Source: Ciona intestinalis (taxonomy: Eukaryota; Chordata; Ascidiacea; Phlebobranchia; Cionidae). Taken from it: a stretch of 64,000 bases of DNA. The stretch covers positions 230,257-294,256 of the forward strand of contig NC_020169.2 in the NCBI RefSeq assembly GCF_000224145.3, given 5' to 3'. How positions within the stretch are numbered: the stretch's first letter is position 1; every line of letters starts with the position of its first letter. The notes beneath the pieces are model-generated. The model ran no database searches. It was not told the DNA's origin and was given only the letters and a program-made list of their open reading frames with translations. Both the position numbers and the translations under genes were made by a program. Shown here one piece after another: positions 28,401 through 43,400 of the stretch.

Positions 28401-31400
28401 AATTTGTATACTTTTACCTCGTAAAGACCAGGTATGGTATGCAATGGGACAATCATCATATCATTTTCTGAATTACAATAAGAATACAACATTTTAAATA
28501 ATTGTAATACAATATATTGTTCAATGATTAAATGCATAGGTACAACATGTACGGTGATGATGTTGGAACGCTTAATGTTTGGAAAGTGGAAAATCAAATT
28601 TATGATGAACATCCACACTGGTCGTTACATGGTAATCGTGGTGATATATGGAAGAGAGCATCTTTTCCATTACAAGCATTAACACCATTTCAGGTATATG
28701 AGGTTATGGTTCAGTCATATGGTCAAAGCACTCGCATTATGACCAAGTGGAATTTCCCAACTTACAATCATTGTGCCAATGTTTTTTTGACCAATGAGTT
28801 GTGCGTCATTAAGAAAATCAGTAAATCACACCTGTATTGTAAAGTTGCTTCACTAAACGCATATTCATAAGAGTCTAAATTGCAGTTTTAAATTATAAAA
28901 CCAAACAGTTCCACTTGTTAAATATATTTCAATTTTATTTTACAGCTTGTATTTGAGGCAATACGTGGTAAATCAGAATTAGGAGACATTGCTATTGATG
29001 ATATTCAACTGAGCGATCAACTATGTCCGTTAGTTGGTATGAGTTAAAAATATGTTCTTATGTAGTGTTTGGTTGGTTTTTATCTTACTAACATATATTA
29101 GGTACTTGTGACTTTGAATATGACACTTGTGGGTGGACAAACGTTTTCGATGATTCTTTTGACTGGACACTCAATAGTGGAACAACTAACACTGACAATA
29201 CTGGGCCTTCTGGGGACCATACAAGTGGAAGTGGTATGCAACTTAATTAGTTTTTTAAGTATTTATTAACATTTTTATAAATTTAACCATCAAACTTATT
29301 GTGTTGAATATTCACCACTGTCTTCTGTCATCTTTTCTTTTTTTTTTTGCTTTTGCTGGTTTTCATAATACAGAGATTGTATCACCATAAAACAGGATGT
29401 GACATTCAGTCGTCGGTAAAGTAGTAGATAATTAGCCGGATACTCCAACATAACTGATATGCTAACAATGCTAATTTGCAGGTAAATACATGTATATTGA
29501 AACATCAAGCCCACGTGTTACGGATGAGACAGCACGGCTCATGTCAGAAACTTTCATTAAATATTCAACCACTGCGAACACTCACTGTTTCACATTCTGG
29601 TAACTTTTTAAAGATAGAAATTATATTATTGAAAAAATGAATGTAACTTACTTTATCCTCCTGTCTTGGGAAACGACGGGGGTTCTGTCCCGAACACATA
29701 CACCTACAATGGTAGCAGCGAAGAACCTTGAATCCATTACCTCTAGGTTAGAGACAGGCGGTGTGATTGTTGACTGTCATTAAAAAGTGAACACAAACTT
29801 TTAAGGACTCTTTACATACATTACTGTTTTCATAAAAACATATTAATATTCTGAATAAACTTTGCCTAATAAACAGAATACTGACCTGATAATACTTACA
29901 CAGGTATTCAATGGTTGGGTCAACTATTGGTTCATTAGAAGCATTTATTGTTTCGGGAACTTATCCAGGAGTTTCAAAAAGTGTATTCTATAAAAGTGGT
30001 GAACAAGTTGATGAATGGAATTATCATCAGGTATTTTGGTGGCAAAACCTAATGCTATTATATCCATAATATGGTGGCAGGGTATTGATTAAAATGCTTC
30101 ATATCCTCAATTATTTGTACCTCCTAAAAACAAAAGTGAAAGTATGGCTGTAACTTATTCCCCTCAAATATTGAGTAATCTCTTGTCCAGAAGCAAGTGC
30201 TAAAACCAATGTAACACAGCGCTTATATTTGAATACTTGTGTATGCTCAGCTTTTGTGATAATACATTAAAACAAACTGACTTGGGTCTATTACATCTTA
30301 ACTATAGACTATTCGTAATCGTTTATGTTTATAGATCTGAGTCTCATAGCCATTTCATTATATTTCGGTTGGTTACTTTTTTTGTCTATCAGGCTGGATC
30401 TTTGAAAACTTCTTTACAAACCAGACTGAATAATTAATGATTTGCAGTGGTCTACTAAATTTTTATTTTTTAGTTGGAAATATCTCTATATGATGAATTT
30501 TATATAGTATTTGAGGGAACAGTTGGCCCTGGTGTGGGTGGAGATATTGCCCTCGATGATATTGTTATTTGGCCAGGTGGGTGTTAAATTTATTATAATA
30601 AAAAGGTAAAGTCACAGCGCACTAGGATCCATTGGTGGAACAAACTTTTAATACAACTGTGTTATAATTTATACAACACGCAACTTGTTATGAATAGCTT
30701 GAAAGTGAAAGTTGTGTGGGTCTGTTTCATGTATCAAAATTTATATTTACAACATACATCTTTTGAATAAATTGTAGGAAGCTGTGTTACTGCTGCACCA
30801 CCTACAAAAGTGAACTGTGGTCCAACTGATGAAGTGATACTAACCACACAAGTGTGTGATTATAAACAAGGTGAAGTAGAAAGTTAGGGATTTTTTTCAT
30901 TTTGGTCTAACTTTTAGAACATCAATTTTTAAAAGCTGTCTTTGCTATTAATTTTTAAAAGGTGTCTTTGCTATTTTAGACTCATGTAGTTAAAATTTTT
31001 TTTAATTATAAACAGTTTTTTTTTATCTAGGTACACCTTGGTGTAAATTTATTTTGTTTACCTATCTGCAGGTCGTAACCTTATTTTGACTGCAGCTTTT
31101 AATGTTGACGTACATATATATATTTAGACGTATGAGTTTTATTTTAATAAAAAATGACATTTTGGTGGAAGGAAATATAGTTTGACCAATGTAATATTTT
31201 ATACATTAACGTTTAGATTGTTCAAATGGTTGGGATGAAGCAACTTGTGGTCAGTGTGATTTTGAATCAAAACAATGTGGTTGGAATGATGTTTCATCTG
31301 GTTCATATAAATGGAACAAAGATAGTGATGGAACATCTGGTATTGCTACTGGTCCATCTGTTGATCATACACTTGGCTCTCCTGAAGGTTTGTATGTGAT

Positions 31401-34400
31401 ATGATTGCTTTGTCTGGCTTCAGGGATTAGTGGTCTTCTCTCAATCAGATAATATATGTTCGAAGCTTAATTCTGCCTCCAATGTTGACCTATGGGTTTT
31501 TGGCCTGCATTTACCTCTGGAGTAATGAGCTTAAATCTCAGATCCCATAGCACATTACACAATGAAATAACGGAACTTTTACTTATGTGAAATAGCAGCA
31601 TTTGCCTTAAGCTCGTGGTTCCTTATAGGTTGCACAAATTGTCAGCAAACAAAATAAACATTAGATAATAACTTACAAATGTACATATATGAAACATAAC
31701 ATGCATGTTTTAACAACTGTCATTTTCCATCATGAAAAATAAATTACTATACAGTTCTTCATTTATATTGATTAGGTTCGTACATGGCTGTTGAAGCAAG
31801 TACAGGTGAAAGGAACAACGAAGCTGTGATGATCTCACCATATGTTTCACAAACCAGTGCTTCATGTCAGGTAAAGATATTCTGATCATTTCAATGTAAG
31901 TTGTTATTTTAACTACTGAATTGAAGAGATAAGTCACAACTGCAAGCACTGATTACGTAGTTTAAATTTTACTATGTTTATTTTGCAGTTGAGATTTTAC
32001 TACCATATGTATGGTAATGGATTCACGGAGTCACTACGAAATCCAAACCCGGGTGAGCTACGACTTGTGATGCGACGATATACTCGGATTTTTGATATCT
32101 GGATCCATAGCTTTGATGAAGGAAATCAATGGATTGAGGGGAATGTCTACATTGGTATGTAACGTTTGTATTTTGTATGATGCAGATAAGCTTGTCATAA
32201 TTTGAATCAAAAAAAGGCCTTACATTAAAGTAGATTTTATCAGAAACTAAGCAAATATAAATCTGCAATTTTAGCAATTATGCAACACAAATGTTTTATC
32301 AAATTAAGTTTGACCAGTATTATTAAATTTCTTGTTTTTTGGGGGTTCCAAGCCACCAATCAGTGTTAATGTTATATATATATAATATAAACATTGTATA
32401 TACAGGTCGTGTAGCAGAACCATTTGCTCTCTCATTCCAAGCCACACGTAGTTTTAGTGGCAAAGGAGACCTTGCAGTTGATGATGTTAGTTTTATAAAC
32501 TGTGCCCTTCCTAACACAACAACTACATGTCTTTCTGACCAATTCAGGTGAAATCTTGTCATAAATAACTTGATGTGTAAGTAAATAAATATATGCCATC
32601 AGAATGTACATAAACTACTTACCTTATAACCAAAAGATACAACTTCCAAAGCTCAGTGCTGCAACCTTTGTGAGTTTGTGTATCTTTGGGCAATACACTG
32701 CAACTCCCCGGCGCCGTGGCGTAGTGGTTAGCGCCCCTGCCTCTAACCCAGAGGTAATGGGTTCAAGGCTCGTCGCTGCTACCATTGTGGGCGTNNNNNN
32801 NNNNNNNNNNNNNNNNNNNNNNNNNNNNNNNNNNNNNNNNNNNNTCTCATTCCAAGCCACACGTAGTTTTAGTGGCAAAGGAGACCTTGCAGTTGATGAT
32901 GTTAGTTTTATAAACTGTGCCCTTCCTAACACAACAACTACATGTCTTTCTGACCAATTCAGGTGAAATCTTGTCATAAATAACTTGATGTGTAAGTAAA
33001 TAAATATATGCCATCAGAATGTACATAAACTACTTACCTTATAACCAAAAGATACAACTTCCAAAGCTCAATGCTGCAACCTTTGTGAGTTTGTGTATCT
33101 TTGGGCAATACACTGCAACTTCTGCAACTCTGTAGTTATAAATGAATTCTTCAAATTATCAGTCATAAGAAAACAAAACAATTAATATCTTGGTGCAATA
33201 TTAGAGTAACCTGTAAGTGATATTTATGAACGATGTTATAAACCGTCCCGGTAACTTTCCATGTAAAATAATAAGTTACATACTTTTGTTCATCATTTTA
33301 CACAATTACAGATGTGCAGTCGGTGCATGTATAGATAGTGCATTGGTTTGCGATATGACAGATGATTGTGGAGATACAAGTGATGAAAACTCATGTTCTA
33401 CTTACACACAGTGCAACTTTGAACAAGATTTTTGTTCTGGTATATTCACTCAGTAATAATAAAACATGTTACATTGTTAACACATTTAATCCAGGTTTTA
33501 ACACTAAACTTGGTACAATTGATTGGGAATGGAGATCAGCTGATACACCGCATACTGTAGGAACCGGCCCATCCAGAGACCACACCACCAATACTGATGC
33601 CGGGTACACTTTAAATACAAACATTATGTTTTTCTCTCTCTACCTTTTTAGGTTTTTATTGTGTTATTTCATTTTATTCATGTTTATATTCATTTTTTAC
33701 TTTACTTTTGTTTAAGACCAGCAACTTCGTCCTTTGCAGTCACTTTATTTATATGAATGCTGCACGACCGCATGTAGTTGGTGATAATGCTGTGTTTGGT
33801 TTCCCAACCTTCCAAGGTTCATCATCAGTATGTCATCTCACATTTTATTATCATATGATTGGACAACATGTGGGAAGTCTCAATGTATATAAAAGAACAG
33901 AGGTATTCACACATTAGCATTTGCAAATATTTATGTTTAAACACACTGGTGTTGTAAAATTAATATCATAAAGATATTCTCTTTATCAATTCATACTTAG
34001 ATGCTTTTCTGATGCTAAGAGTATTTAATCTAAAACAAATTCTTTTACCCTTATAAAATAAAACTAAATGGTTATTAAAACTTATTTTTTATATTTTACA
34101 CTTAAATAATGTTTTAATCTTCATGCTTAAATTCATTCCAATTAGGATGGTGGGCCATGGACTTTATTATGGAACAGAGACCAAGCTTTACCTTTGGATT
34201 ATTTTGCTAAAGTGGATTTGCCGATCACTGAAATAAGAAATTATCAGGTAATGTGCCATACTAGTTTTGTTGTGCTTTAAACAAGTGGATCTTAAGCTTT
34301 ATGCAACAGACATTTTTTGTTTATGCCCTTGCGACCTCACAGCGTATTTAACAGACAGAGTTGACTGTGTAGCTTAAAAGAACCAGGTGTTATTATCTTT

Positions 34401-37400
34401 TTTGTTCCTTTAGATATTAATAGAAGGTGTGGTCGGCAACGGTCATGAAGGCGATATTGCAGTTGATGACGTTTCATTTTCCCCAACTTGTAAGTTTGTT
34501 GATGAAGATCTACCTGTTGGAACCACACCACCCACCACTCCATCACCTTGTCCTATAAATGGTCAAATACCATGTACCCAATCAACTGTATGCATTGACC
34601 GGACACAGGTATTGGTTTATAAATACATAGGTGTATAAAGGCACTAGATAGAATGCTCAATGAAAGCAACTGTGTTATAGCTTATGAATTGTCCTGTTAC
34701 ACAAGTCTCCATCATTATCATCTTCCAGGTATGTGATTTCCAAATTGATTGTCCCAACAATGGTGATGGTGATGAAAAAGGAATATGCGGTGACTGCACA
34801 TTTGAGAATGATAGATGTGGTTGGACAGATACAAGTTATGGTACATGGGCGTGGAACAGAGAAACTGCTCGTACTGTTGATGATCCTCAAGGACCAAAAG
34901 GAGATCATACTACTGGAAGTTTAGATGGTAAGTCATTTGATGCTGCTATCACTGGTTTTCATTTGTAAAGAAATAATTACTCTAACGTCCAACCTGGGGC
35001 CTTGAATGAGTTTTTTATAAGATATTTGGTAACTCCGAGAGAGAGCATGTGGTGTATAATACCGCTGTATACAAAGCAATAACACAATTATATTTGCTCA
35101 AATTCGAGTTATTATGCCACGCAATGATAAACATATGATAATGATTTTAATGCACTTTTACAGGTTACATCATGCATATCGATCGCACCCAGGCTTCCTT
35201 CCTTGCTAATGCTACAATGGAGACTGTGGCATTGGGTGAGACAGGAATTGCCTGTCAAATGAACTTTGCTCTTTATTTAGGAGGCTCCGGTGAGACAAAT
35301 GGTTGTTGGATTTTCTTTCTAACTGTATCATACCCATCTCAGCATAGTGGTTAGACCACTCGCTTTGCAATCAAATAATGTCAGGTTCAAATCTTGTTTC
35401 TGCCATTATTGTGGAGATATAAGTTCTTCTGCAAGACACCTAATAATGATTGTGCCAACTAGATAGTCAGTATTAAGTTGTCCTAATTGAAAGTCAAGTA
35501 AACAAATCCATTAAACTGCATATTTAGTAACTTGTATAAAGTACGTTTTTTGGAATGTTTTGCTTCTGTAATGAGTCATTCCACCATGCAAGGATAAATA
35601 TTTGATGATGATATAACTCAGGTGATGCTGGTGCTGTGTTTGTTCGTGTATTTCCTGACGCTAACAACAACAAGAAGCACAAAGATGTATGGTATGCTCA
35701 GGGTTCACAAGGGAAATCATGGAGTGACAAAGTTGCACACATTGGCATGAGGCCCGCTGGGTTTAAAGTTGGTTATAAATTGACCTAGTTTTTCATAACT
35801 ATTTAAAATTTATATTTATATCACCAGGTTATGTTTTTGGCATTACCATCAATATTAGCTGTTGGTACCACGGATATATCACTTGACGATGTGACTTTTA
35901 CTAATTGTCATCCATCCTACTTGCCACCAAATGCTTACAACCTCACATGTGATTTTGAGGTTGATACTTGTGGTTGGTACCAAGAACAAGATCTTGATGA
36001 TTTTGATTGGAGGTATGGTCAAGGTGAATCAGCAACTATAATAACCAACACTGGACCTGGTAAGTATTTCTTTATAATATGTTAACTATAGCACAAGGGT
36101 TAGTTCCTTTACCTCATACTCAAAGAATATTAACAGTGATTGCTTTAACCCATTGAACAGAAATATAAATTTCCAGGTAAGCAAAAAAAACTAAAAGTCT
36201 AAAATCAAATAGGCAATTAAGCATCACAAGTGTCAGTTCCAAGTTGGTACAGCTGAAACCACTTTTGAAACAAATCTTTAATTAAAAAAGTTGTTTTTTT
36301 GACTGGTTATAAAACATTATTGCATGCCAAAAGTGTTTAACCTATTTCTGTAAAGTGTGTTTCTGATTTTTTCTTTCTACCCAGGTTATGACCACACACT
36401 TGGAGAGGGCAATGGTGGGCACTACATGTACCTTGATGCGTCACGTAATATACAACCAGATTCATTCACCAGATTAATAACCTACCCACAACCACCATCC
36501 AAGGATAACAACCACTATGTAATTTTATCTTTAATTTGACATAACATGATGCTTCTTAACGTCGGAGCAGTGGCATAGTGGTTAGCGTGCCTGCCTGTAA
36601 CCCAGAGGTAATGGGTTCAAGGCTCGACGCTGCTACCATTGTGAGCGTATGTGTCCTTGGGCAAGACATTTAACGGCAATTGCTCTAACCCAGTGTCACT
36701 AATNNNNNNNNNNNNNNNNNNNNNNNNNNNNNNNNNNNNNNNNNNNNNNNNNNNNNNNNNNNNNNNNNNNNNNNNNNNNNNNNNNNNNNNNNNNNNNNNN
36801 NNNNNNNNNNNNNNNNNNNNNNNNNNNNNNNNNNNNNNNNNNNNNNNNNNNNNNNNNNNNNNNNNNNNNNNNNNNNNNNNNNNNNNNNNNNNNNNNNNNN
36901 NNNNNNNNNNNNNNNNNNNNNNNNNNNNNNNNNNNNNNNNNNNNNNNNNNNNNNNNNNNNNNNNNNNNNNNNNNNNNNNNNNNNNNNNNNNNNNNNNNNN
37001 NNNNNNNNNNNNNNNNNNNNNNNNNNNNNNNNNNNNNNNNNNNNNNNNNNNNNNNNTGCTAAACCCGTGTGATAATGACTGTTGTTTTCCGGCCACGCGA
37101 GGATAAGGTAAGTTACATTCATTCATTCATTCAACCCCTGGGTCGCAACCAACACATAGAACACTGTATAGTCTGGTTGATCCATACTGCATTGATTCAT
37201 ACTGTAATGTTTTAGTAAAAGTTGTTTTTAAAAGAATACTGTGCATATTATTGACATGTCTGTATATACCTTAACCTAGTGTTTCTCAACCGGTAAAAAA
37301 ATTCATTACAACACACTACAACCACTATCGTAAAAATGTGTACGTAACTGTTAAATATGTTTTATTTAGGTTTGTGTTGAATGGTATTACCACATGTTTG

Positions 37401-40400
37401 GACCAAGTATTGGAACTCTTAACTTGTACAGAATAAACCATGACAATAATGACAATAGGTGGAAAATTTGGACAAGAATTGGATCACAAGGAAATAGGTT
37501 TAATTTTGTTTATATTTTTAGTGTTATACATAAAGAGCTATTGTAAAAACAGCTGTTCTTCAAGTCTTTAGTTTCTCTATATTAAAATGTTAAGCTTAAC
37601 TATTAATTTGATCTTAACATACAATACCATCTAACTAATGAGTAACTAATACCCTTTTTGTGTGGTAAAATGTTCATGAACATAGCTATTCGCATTAAGT
37701 CCTCATTTGGTAATTTGCTAAGGGCGTTGTTTTGCACAGCTATCAGTTTATGCTTGTATCAAAGTTGAATTAGCTAATTTTCTAGCGAAATATCGTTTAA
37801 TCATGTTTATAATATAATTTGTAATACTTGATTGTACTTTTACCAACTAAAAACTGTAAAAACAATACCAAAAAATAAATACTCCTAAAATTGAAACTGT
37901 TCTACCACTATATTTTTCTTTACTTGCATATTTGCGAGTAACAACCATCCTCCTACAGCAGATAACAGTAACACACTTATAACGTTATGTGTGCTAACTT
38001 TGTTCTTGCGAGTAAATATGCTAGTACTTACGTACATAATGTTACCATGCAAAAAAGATAAAACAATTTTTAAATTTTAGAAAAACAATAATCGTAGAAA
38101 GATTTGTAATCAATATTTTCAATATGACAAATGCCTTATGTAATTTAACTTGTTGGTCACAATGATAACAAAATGTTGTTTTAAGTTTACTCTGTTGACT
38201 TAACATGCCCAACTTTGTTCTGTTATATAAAACATCACTTTTCTTTAGATGGAATTATGGCTATTACGAATTCCAAGCTGACATAACATACTCATTATGG
38301 TTCGAGGGTATTAGGGGAGGATTTGATGGAGATATTGCCATTGATGATATTTCCGTCACTGAAGGAAGGTGTCCACTTAAACCTAGAGAATGTGACTTTG
38401 AAGCAACCAACTGCCACTTAAATCAAGTATTTGTGATTTAGTCATTATAGCATAGTTGTTATAACCTAATAAGAGAAAATGGAAAGTATGAACCCAAATA
38501 CTGGCGCTACATATGTGTCCATATGCAAGACACTTACTAATAACTCACTAAATTATTTTTTTAAAACAATCAAACACAAAAGCCACCACTCACATAATAT
38601 ACAAGTTCAAACTTAGGGTTGCTAACCATATGTTAAGTAAGTGATTATTTTACATACTTTTATGTGTCACCATTTTGGCTTGGTGAAAACAATTAAATGC
38701 ATGATTGCAACTTTAACATTTAGGTGTGGCAGGTCAATGACAGTTGTCATGGGTGTTCCGTTTTACACACCGTATGCTTGTTTACAACTCACAAAACTTG
38801 TATGTACATAAACAGTTTTGTTAAATAGTTTTGGTATTTAACAACTTTCTATTCTTACCACAGGACAAAACTGATGATGGAGACTTCTGGACAATTCGCA
38901 AAGGAGCAGCTAAACATTCAGATGTCACTGGACCAACTGTTGACCACACATTACAAACTGATGAAGGATCGTATTATATTGCTGAGTTATATGATGTTGA
39001 TGTTGGTCTTATAACAAGAACTCTCACTCCAAGCCATCCTGGCACTTCTTCTTCACAGTGTCTTACTTTCTGGTACTATCAAATGTTTTTTTTACTGTAT
39101 TAACAGTTCTTAAAATAATATGACTACACAATAGTTGCAATGGAGTGTTTTAACTACCCTGCTTTTAAAACCTATCATGTAAAATAAGTTAAATATATGT
39201 AATTCTTATTTTGTTAGGTATTACATGTATGGCGATGGTGTTGGATTCTTTAATGTTTACACACAACCTTATGCAAACTTTGATAAGGCAAATATATTGT
39301 GGACTAAACAAGGAAATGCTGGTCCATTATGGAGACTGGCAAAAGTAACATTACCACCATCATCATCTGACTTCCAGGTTCACACTATTTTAAACATATT
39401 TGTATTGTGTATGGTTAAGTCTTACAACATAGCACATCAAGAGACCAGCAATGCAAGTCAGAGTTTGTCTATTTTTAGAAGGAACATAGCATAAAAATTG
39501 GATGTTTTAAACATAATAATTCAATTTTATTCAATTTCACAAATACGACAATAAGGGAAAATCAATTCAAATGTACAAAGAGCTAGCAATTAGCAGAAAC
39601 GAGACGGTCATGCATTGTATAAACCTGATAGATTAACAATTTTAAGAAAGAGTTATAAATTTTTACTTATGACATTTAACAATTATGATAATCATTGCTT
39701 TTATAGTTTTTAATAGCTCTTTTTTTCTGATTTTCGCGTATAGTTTTTCATATTATTTTGAATTGTAATAGATTGCCTTTGAAGCAATAAAAGGCAACAC
39801 AAAAAATGGTGACATCGCAATGGATGACATGAAAATATATGATGGAGAATGCCCACCACCAGGTATATAATGTGCCACAGTTAGCACAGTAGTTACACTT
39901 GGTCCCTAACTAGAGAAAACATGGTTCACATTGCAACTATTGTGGCAATGTGTGTCTTTGGTCAACTCATTTAATGAAAATTGCTCCACCTATTGCCTAC
40001 TAATGGTTTACCATACGTGATAGTCAAACGGGAAAGAAAAATCACTCTCAGAATTGCAAAAAGTCTCATATAATACAGTATAAGTCGCCCAATTTATAAC
40101 TTAAAGTTGCCCCCACAAAGAGATAATTAAATTCTACACTAAAGGGCTTGTTTTTAGGTTCCTGCGATTTTGAAACAGACTTATGTGGATGGTCAAATGT
40201 AGCAAATATAGATGGTGTAATGGATTGGATTTGGTCTTCTGGTGCAACACCAAGTAGATATACTGGTCCAACAGTGGATCATACAACCAACTCCGCTACT
40301 GGTGATATAGCTTTGTTAAATCTATCTTTTGAATATTTGTAAATAGTAATGTCATAGCACAAGGGCTAAAGAACTTGTTTCATAAATGATTATTTACGAG

Positions 40401-43400
40401 GTCAAAACTCAAGGCTGTTACCATTGTCAGTACGTGTGGCAACACACTCAACTTATTATCATGTATAGGTCACTACTTGTACATTGAATCCACTGGATTT
40501 TCAAGTGAAGTAACTAAAGTTTGGGTGTCAAGTGAGATCTACCCAGCCACGGGTGGTGCATGTTTTAAATGGTATTATCACATGTTCGGACCAACTGTGG
40601 GAGCCTTATCCCTATATGTGCAGGTATTGCTTGCAAGGGTTTTATGCTAATTTGAGGCAATGTACTAAACTTTCTGGTGTTTTTTTTATTTAAAATCTTT
40701 AAGGGGTGTAAATTAGGTACTATTTTAAAGTTCTGTTTAATAGTAATTTAAATGTAATTGTCTTAATTATTTTCTGTTTAAAGGATGTATCAGAAGATAT
40801 AAGTGATATAGGAACTGGTAAAGGCAGGGTGTGGAGTCAGTTTGGTGATCATGGTGATCAATGGGAGTATGGGGAAGTTGATATTCAATCACAAACTGAA
40901 TGGAGGTAGAGCAGTTTGTTTATTTTGACCGAAATTGAATGTTGTCAATTAATGGCCAACAACTAAGGGCCAACTAAGGTTAAATAAATGACTGTAACTT
41001 ATTTATCTTTGAGAGGAAAACAGTTGGTGTTCTTCCCATACACCTCTTGACATCTCACCAGTTATGTTACTTTGTGAGTAATTGTTGTTTTTTTTCTTTA
41101 TGGGTGGCAAATAGAGCAACTTACTAGTAACCACTGGGTTGGAGCAATTTCCGTTAAGTGTCTGGCCCAAAGACACATACATCCTTAATAGTAGCATCGA
41201 CAGATCCTTTAAACCAAAACTCCCAACTAATAATATATTCTGAAAGACCAAATATGGTTTAAAGCACTTGGTCTGAACATTTTTCTGTAGGCTTTAAATA
41301 TTCAACCTAAAAGTTCAACTTTTAAATTTACAAAAATTAATTTTGTTATGAACATGTTATGGTTAATTATATTTAATCATATTTCATCAGGATAATCATT
41401 GAAGCAACAAAAACATCTTCTCTTGACTTCGGAGACATTGCAATTGATGATCTTGATCTTATTATTCACCAAACATGTGCAGGATCCGATGTCACAACAC
41501 CACCACCACCCTTCACTACCACACCCACACAAGTAATCTATGTTTTGTTTGTTTTATAAAAGAATAAATATCCGTTAATTTATCCGGTACAGTACAGTGG
41601 CTGGAGTGTTTGCTTTATAAACAGAATTTATTAAATTCAAGGACATACAGTAGTTACCAATGGCTTGCCAAAATAGGCAGATAAATGGTAATCTAAAACG
41701 TTGAATACTTGGTAAATTGGTATCAGAACACAATAATTCACCCCGCATTATAACTTTTACTTGGAAGTACACAAACATTTAAAGATAAATAACTTTATTA
41801 TTGTTTTTTAGGCACCCAGTCAGTGGGATTGTGATTTTGAGTCCGGTTTATGTACATGGTCCTCTGACAGCTCGGCTGAAAGCCAATGGACAATTCAATC
41901 AGGTTCTACTCCTACTGCTAATACAGGTCCACCTGCTGATCATACATTAAGAACGTTTCAAGGCCACTATATCTATATGGAAGCTGATGGGATGTTGGAA
42001 AATGATAAAGCAAGGTAAAACACTATGTTGTTATGTATACCATTATAATTTATATTAAAGATGTGAAAAAAAAAAAATTAAAAACGAAAAATATTTCCAG
42101 GTTAGTGAGCACGGTTGTTACTGTACCTTCTGCGGGTCGATGTTTAAGTTTCCATTACTACATGCGTGGAGAGAACACCGGCACTTTAAATATTTATGTT
42201 ACACCTGAAGGATCTACACAAAGTCAACCTGTGTTTCAAAGAATTGGTGACTATGGGGACAAGTAAGTTAATTTATACTTTATTCCTTTTAATTATTTTC
42301 CTTTGTAAGTGTCTAATGTCTATTTTATTCAGTAGCATATAAAATACTAAGCTTCCCTTTATTATAATACTACAGTGTAAGTGATTATTAGATTAATAAT
42401 ACAATAAAACAAACAGCATATCTCATGCATAAAATAAATCCCGGGCTAATGTTTGAGTGTATTTATTATTTCAGTAGATTGCTGTTTGATCTACACATTA
42501 TCAACATTTTACCCAATAATGTTCTTGGTTGATGAGAGCATTATGACAACTTTATTGCATTTCGAATATCTCTTTATTTGTCAGTTCAGATTTTTACAAG
42601 ATTTCAGCAGTCCATTTTTCAAGCTTGATCGAAACGATTTCACAGATTATGAAATCGTATTCAAATACAATAATTATCAACTATTATAAAATCCATATGT
42701 TTAGATGGCATGGTGAAAACTTCTATATTGATCCTGGTTCATATATTGTTGTATTTGAATCAGTGAGAGGGAATGGAGTTTATGGAGATACTGCACTGGA
42801 TGATATTTCTTTGAAGGTTAACATAAATTTATTTTTTCCTTAGCACACCAATGCTTCGGGGTCAATTACCCCGTTAAGGGCGACCTAAATTAGAGCTTTT
42901 AAAAAATAAGCAAAGTAATATATAATCATAAATTGCCAGAAGAGATTTATTGGGCTTTTATAATATATCTGAAATCTACAGTAACATATACAATCTTTTT
43001 TCTGCTTGTTCTATATTTTTCTAGTTGTTAATATTTAACTATTTTACTTNNNNNNNNNNNNNNNNNNNNNNNNNNNNNNNNNNNNNNNNNNNNNNNNNNT
43101 CTGATGACTTATGTGGTTACACTAGTGATGATACAGCTGATTATACTTGGCTACAACAACAAGGACCTTCACCTTCAGGTGGTACAGGACCTTTAGTTGG
43201 TGACCACACTACAGGCACTGGTGCAGGTCATTATATGCTATCAGGTAAATATATGTCTTTTTTTTGTATTTGGCACAGTGGTTAGAGAACATATTTCATA
43301 TATAGAGAATAAAAGGTTTAAAGCTTGGCACTGTTATCATAGTGAGAGTGCACGTGAATTTTTATGGTAAATGTTCCAACCCAGTGTCAACAGGCTTGAA

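Noticed and set aside
32845..32962. A second copy of the MAM21/LDLa2 exon
   Set aside because: Near-identical DNA including the intron, no upstream acceptor, and adjacent to an N gap; treated as an allelic duplicate.
36561..36650. tRNA-like sequence with A and B box motifs (also at 32706, 49928, 56950)
   Set aside because: Head of a repeated SINE followed by the same non-tRNA body and tail each time, so not a functional tRNA gene.
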